Assembly (NCBI RefSeq): GCF_009696465.1
Contig: NZ_VULX01000002.1
Location: 124,001 to 188,000, forward strand
DNA length: 64,000 nucleotides
Direction of reading: 5' to 3'
DNA from: Inconstantimicrobium porci
Lineage (GTDB): Bacteria > Bacillota > Clostridia > Clostridiales > Clostridiaceae
The notes beneath the pieces are model-generated. The model did not search any database. It was not told where the DNA came from and saw only the letters and a list, made by a program, of their open reading frames with translations. This document shows positions 1-8,409 of the stretch, piece by piece (position 1 is the stretch's first letter; each line of letters begins with the position of its first letter). Both the position numbers and the translations under genes were made by a program.

Positions 1-417
1 TCTTGAATTTTTGTCTATAGCTTTTGAAAGACTTGCCACAGCTATAAGTACAAGCATTGGTACTGCTGCACTTATCCCCATGAACGCTTTGTTTACATAA
101 TAATTATTTCTAAACTGCATGAAGTATGCTGCCACAAGAAGTATTATCGAAAATGATGGTAGTACAGCACCTAAAAATGAAAGTAATCCGCCTATAACTC
201 CAGCAATCTTATATCCTACAAATATAGATGCATTTACTGCAAATGGCCCCGGAAGACTTTGCGAAAGTACTATAATGTCCATAAATTCATCTTTATCAAG
301 CCACTTTTTCTTATTTATCATCTCCTCTTCAATAAGTGGAATCATGGCAAATCCACCACCAAAAGTGAAAAGTCCAATTTTAAAGAAGGTTGCAAAAATC
401 CCAAAAAGTTTTTTCAT
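1..417 (-). CDS. Chromate transporter family membrane protein (N-terminal part, runs off window)
   Basis: The gene enters from beyond base 1; the first 139 codons are visible and stay open to the window edge. The start is an ATG at 415-417 preceded by AAGAGGTGA, a good ribosome binding site. The N-terminus (FKIGLFTFGGGFAMIPLIEE) is the hallmark of the ChrA/CHR family, in which half-size (about 180-200 aa) and full-size forms exist. At least two hydrophobic segments follow, with a SLPGPFAVN motif between them. Clostridia usually carry two adjacent short CHR genes that work as a pair; the partner would lie outside. Known family role is anion (chromate/sulfate-like) transport across the cytoplasmic membrane. 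The substrate here is not known. Confidence 0.85.
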   Translation of the reverse strand, partial: MKKLFGIFATFFKIGLFTFGGGFAMIPLIEEEMINKKKWLDKDEFMDIIVLSQSLPGPFAVNASIFVGYKIAGVIGGLLSFLGAVLPSFSIILLVAAYFMQFRNNYYVNKAFMGISAAVPMLVLIAVASLSKAIDKNSR

Positions 418-486
418 TAAATGAATCACCTCTTATCTTTTGTTTTAACTATACTCTTCCTTTATTATGGACATATTAACTTCAAT

Positions 487-800
487 TTATTTGCTATTAT
501 CTTCAAAAAAAGACAGCATAAGCTGTCCATTTTTCATAACATATATGCAGTCACATTTATCTAGTACATCATCATCAAGCTGATGTGTGATTATGATACA
601 GCTCGTTCCCTTTAAGTTAAAGATACTATCAAAGATAGCTTTGGCTGTCATATTATCAAGACTTGATGTTGCTTCATCAAGAATCAGAAAATCTGATCCG
701 CGTTCAGTACAGAAACATATGATGCACTGTTTTCGCTATTGAAGCTTTGTACATCTCTGCCTATGATACTTAAAAAAATATCTTCAAGTTCTTTAAGTTA
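487..800 (-). pseudogene. ABC transporter remnant with internal deletion
   Basis: Two pieces of one ABC exporter survive on the minus strand in different frames. Around 700-800 a stretch reads FLSIIGRDVQSFNSENSASY followed by VSVLNAD, typical of the first cytoplasmic loop of a fused membrane/ATPase protein. From about 710 down to the stop at 487-489 the frame reads SDFLILDEATSSLDNMTA (Walker B and D-loop), then a switch-histidine region (IIITHQLDDDVLD) and a short C-terminal tail. The helices and Walker A that should lie between (roughly 350-400 residues) are absent, and the join is out of frame. There is no start codon with a ribosome binding site. This is a dead gene; its upstream edge abuts a truncated copy of the hairpin-rich repeat element. 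Confidence 0.8.
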
Positions 801-801
801 A

Positions 802-890
802 AGTGTTTTGAAGAGAGATGTGCTCTCTTTTTGGAACTCCTCAAGGGAGTTCAATCCTTAACTCTTCGTCCTTCGCTCTTAGTTCTTAAC
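802..890 (-). repeat. Hairpin-rich intergenic element, truncated copy (copy A)
   Basis: Read on the minus strand, a purine-rich lead with quasi-repeats (GAACTAAGAGCGAAGGACGA) is followed by GGATTGAACTCC and a hairpin (834-852). A second hairpin of the AAGAGAG/CTCTCTT type follows (811-829), then CAAAACACT. The same order and near-identical wording occur in plus orientation at 10177-10228. The copy stops where the ABC-transporter remnant begins, so the distal hairpins are missing. It lies just downstream of the ABC ATPase gene and its hairpins could also act as that operon's terminator. Confidence 0.65.
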
Positions 891-893
891 TTT

Positions 894-1598
894 CTAGATT
901 GCTTCTTCTTCCTGTTCTAGCACTTCTTTTGATACTATCTGTCCATCAAGAAGTCTGATAATTGAAGTTCCATATTCTGCTGACTTTTCTGAGTGTGTAA
1001 CCTGCACAAGTGTTTTGCCATATTCCTTATTTATCTTTCTGAAAAGCTCCATTATTTCTGCACCAGTCTTTGAATCAAGGTTTCCGATTGGTTCATCAAG
1101 GAAGATTATTTCTGGTTCAAAAATAAGAGCTCTTGCTATTGCTACTCTCTGCTGCTGTCCACCTGAAAGTTCTCTTGGTGTCATCTTTCTCTTTGCTTTC
1201 ATTCCTATGATATCAAGGATTTCATCAAGCTTCCCTTTATAATCCTTAAGCTTCTTTCCATCAAGTATAAGTGGAAGCATAATATTATCTTCAACTGATA
1301 AATTAGGTACAAGATTATAAAATTGAAATACAAATCCTATTTTATTTCTTCTAAGTTTACTCATTTCTTTTTCTTTTACTTTACTAAGATCTTTTCCGTT
1401 AATCTCAACTGAACCTGATGTAGGCTTATCTAGTCCTCCTAGAAGATAAAGTAATGTTGACTTTCCACCACCTGAAGGCCCCATTATAGAGACGAACTCG
1501 CCCTTTTCGACAGTAAAACTTATATTTTTTAAAACTTCAACGCTTTCCTTTCCAACTTTGAAACTCTTTTTTAAATTAGTAACTCTTATTGCATCCAT
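894..1598 (-). CDS. ABC transporter ATP-binding protein (MacB/LolD type)
   Basis: A 234-residue ATPase that would power the adjacent FtsX-like permease. Walker A is GPSGGGKST at residues 40-48, the Q-loop Gln is at about 92, the signature LSGGQQQRVAIARA starts at 144, Walker B with IIFLDEP lies at 164-170 and the switch His is at 202. The usual DEPTGNLD reads DEPIGNLD, a mild variant. Length and motifs match the MacB/LolD/BceA group. The start ATG lies 12 bp after the permease stop with a GGAGG site, so the two genes form one transcript. Members of this group drive mechanotransmission-type export or peptide/antibiotic resistance rather than import; the substrate cannot be read from the sequence. 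Confidence 0.93.
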   Translation of the reverse strand: MDAIRVTNLKKSFKVGKESVEVLKNISFTVEKGEFVSIMGPSGGGKSTLLYLLGGLDKPTSGSVEINGKDLSKVKEKEMSKLRRNKIGFVFQFYNLVPNLSVEDNIMLPLILDGKKLKDYKGKLDEILDIIGMKAKRKMTPRELSGGQQQRVAIARALIFEPEIIFLDEPIGNLDSKTGAEIMELFRKINKEYGKTLVQVTHSEKSAEYGTSIIRLLDGQIVSKEVLEQEEEAI

Positions 1599-1610
1599 AT
1601 TCTTTTCCTC

Positions 1611-4106
1611 CTACTCATATCTTATTTCCTGAATTATTGATAACTTTCTATTCTTAATTAATGCTGGTATTGTCGCAATGAGGATTATTACTAATGATGC
1701 AATAAAATACTGTGGCACTACCTTAAAGTTCATTTCAATATCAAGCGGCATATTTAAAACATTTAAGAATCTTGATAAAAGTGATAATCCTAAAGTCACA
1801 TAAGACACTGATATAATTACTGCCCAGACAACTGATAATATTGATTCAATAATTATCATTTCTGTTATTTTCCATCTGCTCATTCCTACTGATTTAAGTA
1901 CTGCTATCTCTTTCTTTCTCTGCATAAAGCCAATGCTTATATTATTAAAGATTCCAATGGCAGCTATAAATATTGCCATGTAGCTGAATATGCTTAAAAC
2001 GATAAGCATTTGATTATTTGCTTCTGTATTAGCTTTTTGATCTTCTTCAACTGTACTTACAGTAGCCCCATATTTCTTAACCACACTCTTTAATTCTTTC
2101 TTTGCTTCATCATGTTTTTCATCTGTATATAAATATAACTGATCTGCTTCCTTTAGCTTATAAATGTCTTTAAGGACATTGTTCCTTACAAGTGCAATTT
2201 GTCCCATATTATAAAGTTTTCCGTTGATGATACCTGCAACTGTAAGCTTTTTACTAATTCCATTTATATTAACACTTACCTTATCCCCTACCTTTACCTT
2301 AAAGACTTTATTCATTGCTGTTGTAATCATTATTGAATCATCTGACTGCAAAAACTTCTGGTACTCTTCTTTATACTTTGTATTAAGATCAAAATATTTG
2401 TTATAAGTTTCATAATTATCATCAATACCTTCTACAACATAATTACTGTTATTTATAACAGCTCTAGTCTGTATCTGGTGGATGATAGTGCTCTTTATAT
2501 TATCATTTTTCTTAATATCTTCTATTATTTTCTCTGTATTTGTTGTCTTTTCAGCAGAATCTGATGGCTGTATTTTACTGATACACAAGTCATATCTCAT
2601 ATCCTTATAAGCACCTGTAACTGCCTTTTCTACTGAAGAAGAAACTGAAGTCATCATAAATACTGAAAGAAGTGAAATTATTATAAGTGTAACATTACTC
2701 ATTAAAACCTTTGATGTCCTAAGATTATTTAGTGCAAATACTGCTGCCTTACTTTTACCCTTAGCTACCTTATATAATAATGATGAAATAACATCTATTA
2801 TCTTAGGGTACATCAGTACGAGTCCTATTACAGATAAAATTACGAATACTCCACACAAAGCATCTGCAGCTTCTGATTTTATATTGTAAACTATAACTGA
2901 AACAATAATGATTGTAAGTCCCGCTATAAACCTCTTATAACCAATCCTATTTGTAACGCTGACTTCATTTAGTATTATGTCTTTAACCTGCATTTTTCTT
3001 ATCTTCTTTACTGGAATTATTGCAGAAATGAATGATAATACTACTGCAAATATCATGCCTGCTGCTAGATATTTAGGCTCAACAGATAACTTTGATATTA
3101 TTCCGTACTGCTTTAATGGAGAAGTCAAATAATTTACAAGATAAAGTCCAAGAACTCCAAATAAGTCACCAACTATTCCCCCAACTATTCCATAGCCAAC
3201 ACTTTCTAAAAATAATATCTTCTCAACCTTTCCTCTTGTTGCTCCCTGGCTAAGGAATGTACCTATAACTGAAAGCCTTTCTGTTACTATAAGCTTAAAT
3301 GATCCATAAATTATTATGCCACTCATAAATGCTACTATAATCAACATTACATAAAGTACATTTGTGAATGATGACATCTGATCCTTAACTGCATCTTCAT
3401 TAAACAATTCTTTTGCAGTATACTTTGTATTATTTTTATTAAATTCTTTTACGCTGTCTTTAATATTATCTTTATCTGCTTTAGCTGAAATAAAATTATA
3501 TTTTCCTTCTGCTTTAAACTCTTTTACTAGAGTTTTATAAGGAACTATTATCGAATATCCTGTACTTTTATCAGGATAAAATACACCTTCATTTGAGCTT
3601 ATTGCTTTTACTGTATATTCTTGTTCCTTTCCATTCATAAAAATTTTAACTTTATCATTTATCTTTAATTTATTATCTGAACTTATTCTTTTAGAAATGA
3701 TACAGCTGTTACCGTCAAAGTCATTGATATTTCCTTCAACAAGCTGTTTATCATTTATATTTTCTTTTTCTCTTGCACGTATTGTAACAAATTTAGTATC
3801 TTTGCTGTCATCCTTACTATCTTCAACAGCTGAAGCAACTATTTCTGCTTTTAAATTTTTTATCCCTTTTAATTTAATATCATTTTTATCGATAAAAAGC
3901 TGATTTTTATCATTTGAAGAAATGACTATCTGCTGATCTTCAAATTGTGCTAGTTGCGGCTTTACTATACTGTTTATACCAACATTAACTGCTCCCATGC
4001 TGGCAACAAACATGCCTGTACTTAATGAAATTGCAATGATCAAAAGAACAAACCTTAATTTCTTTTCCATCATGCATCTTGTTATATACTTGAAAAATAT
4101 CTTCAT
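1611..4106 (-). CDS. FtsX-like ABC transporter permease, large form
   Basis: About 831 residues from an ATG at 4104-4106 with GGAGGGG six bases upstream; a longer frame opens at 4157 but has no ribosome binding site. One membrane helix near the N-terminus is followed by a large hydrophilic, presumably extracytoplasmic region. A first FtsX block of about three helices (near residues 250-380) comes next, then further helices, a second extracytoplasmic domain, and a C-terminal FtsX block ending in a basic cytoplasmic tail. Two FtsX repeats in one chain fit the YknZ/BceB-like or MacB-like exporters of Firmicutes. It is the first gene of the pair with the ATPase. The sequence gives no direct hint of substrate. 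A direct repeat of the OmpR-regulator type sits upstream. Confidence 0.88.
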   Translation of the reverse strand: MKIFFKYITRCMMEKKLRFVLLIIAISLSTGMFVASMGAVNVGINSIVKPQLAQFEDQQIVISSNDKNQLFIDKNDIKLKGIKNLKAEIVASAVEDSKDDSKDTKFVTIRAREKENINDKQLVEGNINDFDGNSCIISKRISSDNKLKINDKVKIFMNGKEQEYTVKAISSNEGVFYPDKSTGYSIIVPYKTLVKEFKAEGKYNFISAKADKDNIKDSVKEFNKNNTKYTAKELFNEDAVKDQMSSFTNVLYVMLIIVAFMSGIIIYGSFKLIVTERLSVIGTFLSQGATRGKVEKILFLESVGYGIVGGIVGDLFGVLGLYLVNYLTSPLKQYGIISKLSVEPKYLAAGMIFAVVLSFISAIIPVKKIRKMQVKDIILNEVSVTNRIGYKRFIAGLTIIIVSVIVYNIKSEAADALCGVFVILSVIGLVLMYPKIIDVISSLLYKVAKGKSKAAVFALNNLRTSKVLMSNVTLIIISLLSVFMMTSVSSSVEKAVTGAYKDMRYDLCISKIQPSDSAEKTTNTEKIIEDIKKNDNIKSTIIHQIQTRAVINNSNYVVEGIDDNYETYNKYFDLNTKYKEEYQKFLQSDDSIMITTAMNKVFKVKVGDKVSVNINGISKKLTVAGIINGKLYNMGQIALVRNNVLKDIYKLKEADQLYLYTDEKHDEAKKELKSVVKKYGATVSTVEEDQKANTEANNQMLIVLSIFSYMAIFIAAIGIFNNISIGFMQRKKEIAVLKSVGMSRWKITEMIIIESILSVVWAVIISVSYVTLGLSLLSRFLNVLNMPLDIEMNFKVVPQYFIASLVIILIATIPALIKNRKLSIIQEIRYE

Positions 4107-4139
4107 TTCGTCCCCTCCCATGTTAATTATTGTATCAAC

Positions 4140-4185
4140 ATTATATTTATATTTCATTAAGCAAATCTTAATTTTTCCTTAATTA
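4140..4185 (-). promoter_or_regulatory. Candidate promoter and OmpR-type direct repeat upstream of ABC operon
   Basis: On the minus strand a perfect TATAAT lies at 4145-4140. The -35 region is occupied by AATTAAGGAAAAATTAAGATTT (4185-4164, given here as two AATTAAG copies), a direct repeat with an 11-bp period. Direct repeats with 10-11 bp spacing next to -10 are typical binding sites for OmpR/PhoB-family response regulators that substitute for a poor -35. Many Firmicute exporters of this architecture are controlled that way. No two-component genes lie next to the operon; the nearest pair is at 13.9-16.5 kb. The regulatory role is inferred. Confidence 0.4.
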
Positions 4186-4249
4186 CCCACAGAGTGTTTC
4201 TTGTCACAATCTAACATAATTTATATTTATAAATAATACAAATTAATAT

Positions 4250-4290
4250 CAAAAAAGCTCCCGCTTATAAAAGCGGAAGCTTTTTCATTA
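4250..4290 (-). terminator. Rho-independent terminator downstream of ptsI
   Basis: On the minus strand AAAAAGCTTCCGCTT, a short loop and AAGCGGGAGCTTTTTT form a stable stem followed by T residues. It lies about 115 bp after the ptsI stop. The stem is nearly symmetrical, so it could also stop transcription from the other side. Confidence 0.85.
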
Positions 4291-4406
4291 AATATAATTT
4301 GGGATTATATTCGTGTTATCAGGTATTTTAAATCTATGTTAAAATATCTTCATTAAAATTTGTTAGTATTTTATGTTAAATTGTTAGTTTATTTATATCT
4401 TTGTAA

Positions 4407-6023
4407 TTAGTTTTCCATTATAAGCTTCTTAGCGTTTAATATTGATGTTGCACTCATTGAGAATTCATCTAATCCGTATTCTACAAGAGTTGGTATAGCA
4501 GTTTCGTCTCCTGCCATTTCTCCACACATTCCACACCATTTTCCTTGTGAATGAGCTCCATCTATAGTCATCTTTATTAATCTTAATACAGCTGGATGCA
4601 TTGGGTTGTATAGGTAAGATACCTTTTCACTCATTCTATCTGCAGCTAATGTGTATTGGATTAAATCGTTAGTTCCGATTGAGAAGAAGTCAACATGCTT
4701 AGCAAGTTCATCAGCCATAACTGCTGCTGCTGGAATTTCAACCATGATACCCCATTGGATAGTATCTGAGAATTTCTTTCCTTCTGCAGTTAATTCTGCC
4801 TTACATTCTTCTACTACAGCTTTAGCCTGTTCAAATTCCTGTATTCCAGAAATCATTGGGAACATTACTCTTAAATCTCCATAAACTGAAGCTCTAAGTA
4901 AAGCTCTTAATTGAACCTTGAATATTTCTTTTCTATCTAAGCAAAGTCTGATTGCTCTGTATCCTAAGAATGGGTTCATTTCTTGTGGTAATGGTAAGTA
5001 TGGAAGAGTCTTATCTCCACCGATATCTAAAGTTCTTATAACAACTGGTCCGCTGATTTTTTCAAGAACGTGCTTGTATGCTTCATACTGTTCTTCTTCT
5101 GTTGGCGCCTGATCTCTGTCCATGTATAAGAATTCAGTTCTGAATAGACCTATACCGTCTCCACCGTTAGCTATAACCTGATCAACGTCAGAAGCCTTAC
5201 CGATATTTCCGCAAACTTCTACTCTCTTACCTGCTTTAGTTACAGTTTTAACTTCGATAAGTTTCTTTAATTCTTCTTGTTCTGCCTGGAATTTAGCTTT
5301 TTTAGCTTCGTATTCAGCAATAACTTCTTCTGATGGGTTGATTATAACATCACCAGTTAAACCATCAACAATTATCTTGTCTCCATTTTTAACACATTCA
5401 GTTATATCTCCAAGACCAAGTACAGCTGGAATTTCAAGAGTTCTAGCCATGATAGCTGCATGTGAAGTTCTTCCACCTATGTTAGTTATGAATCCTGAAA
5501 CCTTAGTTCTATCAAGTTGTGCTGTATCTGATGGAGTTAAATCGTGAGCAACTACTACTGTGTTTTCTTCAGTGATTGCGAAATCATCTCCACCTCTTCC
5601 TGCAAGGTTAGAGATTATTCTCTTAGAAACGTCCTTTATGTCAGCTGCTCTTTCTCTCATGTAGGCATCTTCCATAGATTCGAAGATCATTACAAATGTA
5701 TTAGTAACATTTTCAACTGCCTTCATAGCGTTGATTGAATTGTTTTCTATTTCTAAAGACATAGCTCCAGTGAATTCTGGGTCATCTAATAATGTGATGT
5801 GTGCTTCAAAAACTGCTGCCTTATCTGCTCCCATTGATTCTTCAGCTTTAGCCTTTACAGCTTCTAATTGCGTATGAGATGCTTTTAATGCCGCATCTAA
5901 TTTAGCCTTTTCAGCTTCTATGTCATTAACTTTAGCGTCTGTTATTACTATTTCTTCGTGAGCCTTTATAAATACTTTTCCAATAGCATATCCTTTTGAT
6001 GCTGCTATACCTTTTTTATTCAT
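4407..6023 (-). CDS. ptsI: Phosphoenolpyruvate-protein phosphotransferase (PTS enzyme I)
   Basis: Enzyme I transfers phosphate from phosphoenolpyruvate to HPr and so feeds all PTS sugar uptake. The 538 residues contain the phospho-accepting His at about 188 in GGRTSHAAIMARTLEIPAVL. The PEP-binding barrel follows (GLFRTEFLYMDR near 290, SIGTNDLIQYTLAADR near 450) and the catalytic Cys lies in WCGMCGEMAGD near 500. It is slightly shorter than the E. coli protein (575) but complete. The ATG has an AAGGAGG-like site (ctaaggaggaatttt). It is transcribed alone: a terminator follows, and upstream is the divergent HPr-PAS-sigma-54 activator. Its promoter carries a clear -24/-12 element, so expression is probably sigma-54 dependent, unlike the usual ptsHI arrangement. 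No ptsH is in the window. Confidence 0.97.
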   Translation of the reverse strand: MNKKGIAASKGYAIGKVFIKAHEEIVITDAKVNDIEAEKAKLDAALKASHTQLEAVKAKAEESMGADKAAVFEAHITLLDDPEFTGAMSLEIENNSINAMKAVENVTNTFVMIFESMEDAYMRERAADIKDVSKRIISNLAGRGGDDFAITEENTVVVAHDLTPSDTAQLDRTKVSGFITNIGGRTSHAAIMARTLEIPAVLGLGDITECVKNGDKIIVDGLTGDVIINPSEEVIAEYEAKKAKFQAEQEELKKLIEVKTVTKAGKRVEVCGNIGKASDVDQVIANGGDGIGLFRTEFLYMDRDQAPTEEEQYEAYKHVLEKISGPVVIRTLDIGGDKTLPYLPLPQEMNPFLGYRAIRLCLDRKEIFKVQLRALLRASVYGDLRVMFPMISGIQEFEQAKAVVEECKAELTAEGKKFSDTIQWGIMVEIPAAAVMADELAKHVDFFSIGTNDLIQYTLAADRMSEKVSYLYNPMHPAVLRLIKMTIDGAHSQGKWCGMCGEMAGDETAIPTLVEYGLDEFSMSATSILNAKKLIMEN

Positions 6024-6068
6024 CTAAAATTCCTCCTTAGATTTAAAATATCCTTTTACTATTATACA

Positions 6069-6084
6069 AGCAAATACCATGCCA
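6069..6084 (-). promoter_or_regulatory. Sigma-54 (-24/-12) promoter of ptsI
   Basis: On the minus strand TGGCATGGTATTTGCT matches the sigma-54 consensus TGGCAC-N5-TTGCW at every key base, with the invariant GG and GC dinucleotides at the required spacing. It is oriented toward ptsI and places the transcription start near 6058, about 35 bp before the ptsI ATG. A divergent sigma-54 activator gene begins 270 bp away. Confidence 0.85.
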
Positions 6085-6212
6085 AATTTTAAAAAATAAT
6101 TTATTTTTTATTACATTTATGTATTTTATCATATTTGCACACAACTTTCCATGATTTTATTATTACTTTATATATAATGTATTATGCATATAAATGCTTC
6201 TTTATAAAATTG

Positions 6213-6338
6213 TTGATAAATTTTATCAACTATTTTATAAAGAATTATATATTTTTACCCCTAACCCATGATATAATGTTCTTAAGTAAAACATGATAAA
6301 AAATATCAACATATTTTATTTTTGATACTTTTTATCAA
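6213..6338. promoter_or_regulatory. Three TTGATA-N5-TATCAA palindromes, candidate activator sites
   Basis: Palindromes of the form TTGATA-N5-TATCAA occur at 6213-6229 (perfect), 6293-6309 (one mismatch, ATGATA) and 6322-6338 (perfect). They lie between ptsI and the divergent regulator. The first is about 155 bp upstream of the predicted ptsI start site, a normal distance for a sigma-54 enhancer. The last ends right at the regulator's ribosome binding site and would suit autoregulation. A Fis-type HTH dimer would be expected to bind such a dyad. Confidence 0.7.
6269..6277 (+). promoter_or_regulatory. Extended -10 promoter of the sigma-54 activator gene
   Basis: TGATATAAT is an extended -10 (TG-N-TATAAT) on the plus strand, with no good -35. 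It predicts a start near 6284, so the palindromes at 6293 and 6322 would lie in the 5' untranslated region. Confidence 0.5.
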
Positions 6339-6352
6339 AAAGGAGAATTATT

Positions 6353-8377
6353 ATGATAACTCAAGAAATAAAAATTCTTGCAACTAATGGCATTCACACA
6401 AGAATAGCTGCAATGATAGTCAATAAAGTTGCCCAAATTTCAAATAAATCACATGTTCAGCTGTACATAAAAAAGGTAGGCCTTAAAGACTGGCTGGGAA
6501 TAAGCATGCTAGCACTTGTTTCTTTAAAAATAAAATGTAACGAATCAATAATAATTGGTGCCAAAAAATCTGGAGACGAAACAATAGAAGCACTAAATGA
6601 ATTAAAATTATACATAGAAACAGTAATTAACAAAAGCGACAACGCCACTACTTCAATGAATAGCATTGATAAATTTATAGAGGAAAGTGCAATCGTTACT
6701 GACCAGATTATAAGCGAATCTCCAATAGGTATAATAGTTATTGATTTAAATTCTAACATTATAAATATTAATAATTACGCTTCAAACATCCTTAATATTA
6801 ACGGAAAAGAATGCATAGGAAAAGATATTTACAAAATACTTCCACATTCGGAACTTCCTAAAATACTTACATCAAAAGATAAAGAACTTGGTAAGATTCT
6901 TTATCTTGGTAACAAGACATGTACAATAAATAGAAGCCCTCTTCTTTCCCACGATAAAATTATAGGAGCTGTTGCTGTATTCCAGGATGTCTCAGAACTT
7001 GTAGGTGTAAAAGAAGTTAATGAAAAGTTGCAAAAGATACTTGCTTCTTCACATGACTTGATCTGTTTTGTTGATAATACAGGTGTAATAAATTACTGCA
7101 ACCCTGCATACAAACAATGTTTTTCTTCTGCAGATTCCGAAATAGGCAAAAATATTTTTGATATGCCTTCACACAATATAATTATTCAGTGCTTTAAGGA
7201 TAAAAAGAAAATTGAAAATGTGCTCCAAACTAAAGACGGTATTGATGTTATGACTACAGCTGAGCCCATTTTTATTGATAATAAATTTAACGGGGTTATC
7301 TCAACATCTAAACCTGTAAATGAACTTAAAGAATTAATGAGCAAACTTCAGAAGTCTCAGGAAGAACTTGATTATTACAAAGATGAACTTATGAAACACA
7401 CTTCGCTTAAAGGATCATTTAAAAATATCATAGGTGTAAGCAAGGCTATGCACAATATTTTATTTATGTGTGAAAAAGCCTCAAGAACAACTTCTACTGT
7501 GCTTATACAAGGAGAAAGTGGTACAGGAAAAGAACTTATTGCAAGTGCCATCCATAACAACAGTCCAAGAAAAGGCAAACCTTTTATAAGAGTAAACTGT
7601 GCAGCAATTCCTGAAAATCTGCTTGAAAGCGAACTTTTTGGTTACAAAAAAGGGGCTTTTACAGGCGCATTAAAGCATAAACCAGGTAAATTCCAGCTAG
7701 CAGATGGCGGTACAATCTTCTTGGATGAAATAGGTGATATGCCTCTTTCTATGCAGGCAAAACTTTTAAGAGTCCTTCAGGAAAAAGAAATAGATAGTCT
7801 TGGTGGTTTAAAACCTCAAAAAATAGATATTAGAGTAATTGCAGCAACAAATAGAATCCTTCCTGAAATGATTGAAAATGGCACATTCAGAGAAGATTTA
7901 TATTACAGACTTAATGTTGTGTCAATAAGCCTACCATCGCTAAAAGACAGAAAAGAAGATATTCCTATTCTTGTTGAACACTTTATAAGCAAAATAAACG
8001 AATCTCTTCACACTACAGTTACAGGAATAGATCAAAATGTACTTCCCATGCTTTGTAACTATTCATGGCCAGGAAACATTAGAGAGCTTGAGAACATCAT
8101 CGAAAGAGCCATTAATCTTTGTGATGGGCACATACTTACAGCAAGAGATTTTCCTTCATACATATGTTCTAAAACTCATACAGCTATTACAAACCAGTCA
8201 CAAAACTTAATAAATGTATATAATGATGAGCTCCTGCCATTTGAAGAGTACGAAAAGCAGATAATTGAACTTGCCATGAAAAAATATAAATCATACAACA
8301 AAGCTGGAAAAGCACTTGGTCTTACTCATAGAACAATATCACTTAAGTGCCAGAAATACGGAATAGATAAGCAATAA
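6353..8377 (+). CDS. Sigma-54-dependent activator with N-terminal HPr-like domain and PAS domains
   Basis: 674 residues. Residues 1-90 align along HPr: the sequence NGIHTRIAA places His at 15 and Arg at 17, exactly as in HPr, and Lys45 is followed by Asp46 where HPr has the regulatory Ser46. Two PAS-like domains follow (about 110-215 and 225-330). The AAA+ domain has Walker A GESGTGKE at 387-394, the sigma-54 loop GAFTGA at 434-439 and Walker B FLDE ending at 459. A Fis-type helix-turn-helix ends the protein (about 638-672). The ATG follows AAGGAG. The domain order suggests it senses PTS phosphorylation or a ligand and switches on the -24/-12 promoter of the divergent ptsI. This is inference from layout; related HPr-bearing or PRD-bearing activators such as LevR are known. 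Confidence 0.9.
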   Translation: MITQEIKILATNGIHTRIAAMIVNKVAQISNKSHVQLYIKKVGLKDWLGISMLALVSLKIKCNESIIIGAKKSGDETIEALNELKLYIETVINKSDNATTSMNSIDKFIEESAIVTDQIISESPIGIIVIDLNSNIININNYASNILNINGKECIGKDIYKILPHSELPKILTSKDKELGKILYLGNKTCTINRSPLLSHDKIIGAVAVFQDVSELVGVKEVNEKLQKILASSHDLICFVDNTGVINYCNPAYKQCFSSADSEIGKNIFDMPSHNIIIQCFKDKKKIENVLQTKDGIDVMTTAEPIFIDNKFNGVISTSKPVNELKELMSKLQKSQEELDYYKDELMKHTSLKGSFKNIIGVSKAMHNILFMCEKASRTTSTVLIQGESGTGKELIASAIHNNSPRKGKPFIRVNCAAIPENLLESELFGYKKGAFTGALKHKPGKFQLADGGTIFLDEIGDMPLSMQAKLLRVLQEKEIDSLGGLKPQKIDIRVIAATNRILPEMIENGTFREDLYYRLNVVSISLPSLKDRKEDIPILVEHFISKINESLHTTVTGIDQNVLPMLCNYSWPGNIRELENIIERAINLCDGHILTARDFPSYICSKTHTAITNQSQNLINVYNDELLPFEEYEKQIIELAMKKYKSYNKAGKALGLTHRTISLKCQKYGIDKQ

Positions 8378-8409
8378 AAAATTTACAATCGTCCCTTGTC
8401 ATCCAAAAT

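Noticed and set aside
119-424. 101-codon plus-strand frame at the left edge
   Set aside because: It is the reverse shadow of the chromate-transporter-family gene, whose minus-strand translation has a clear family signature and ribosome binding site.
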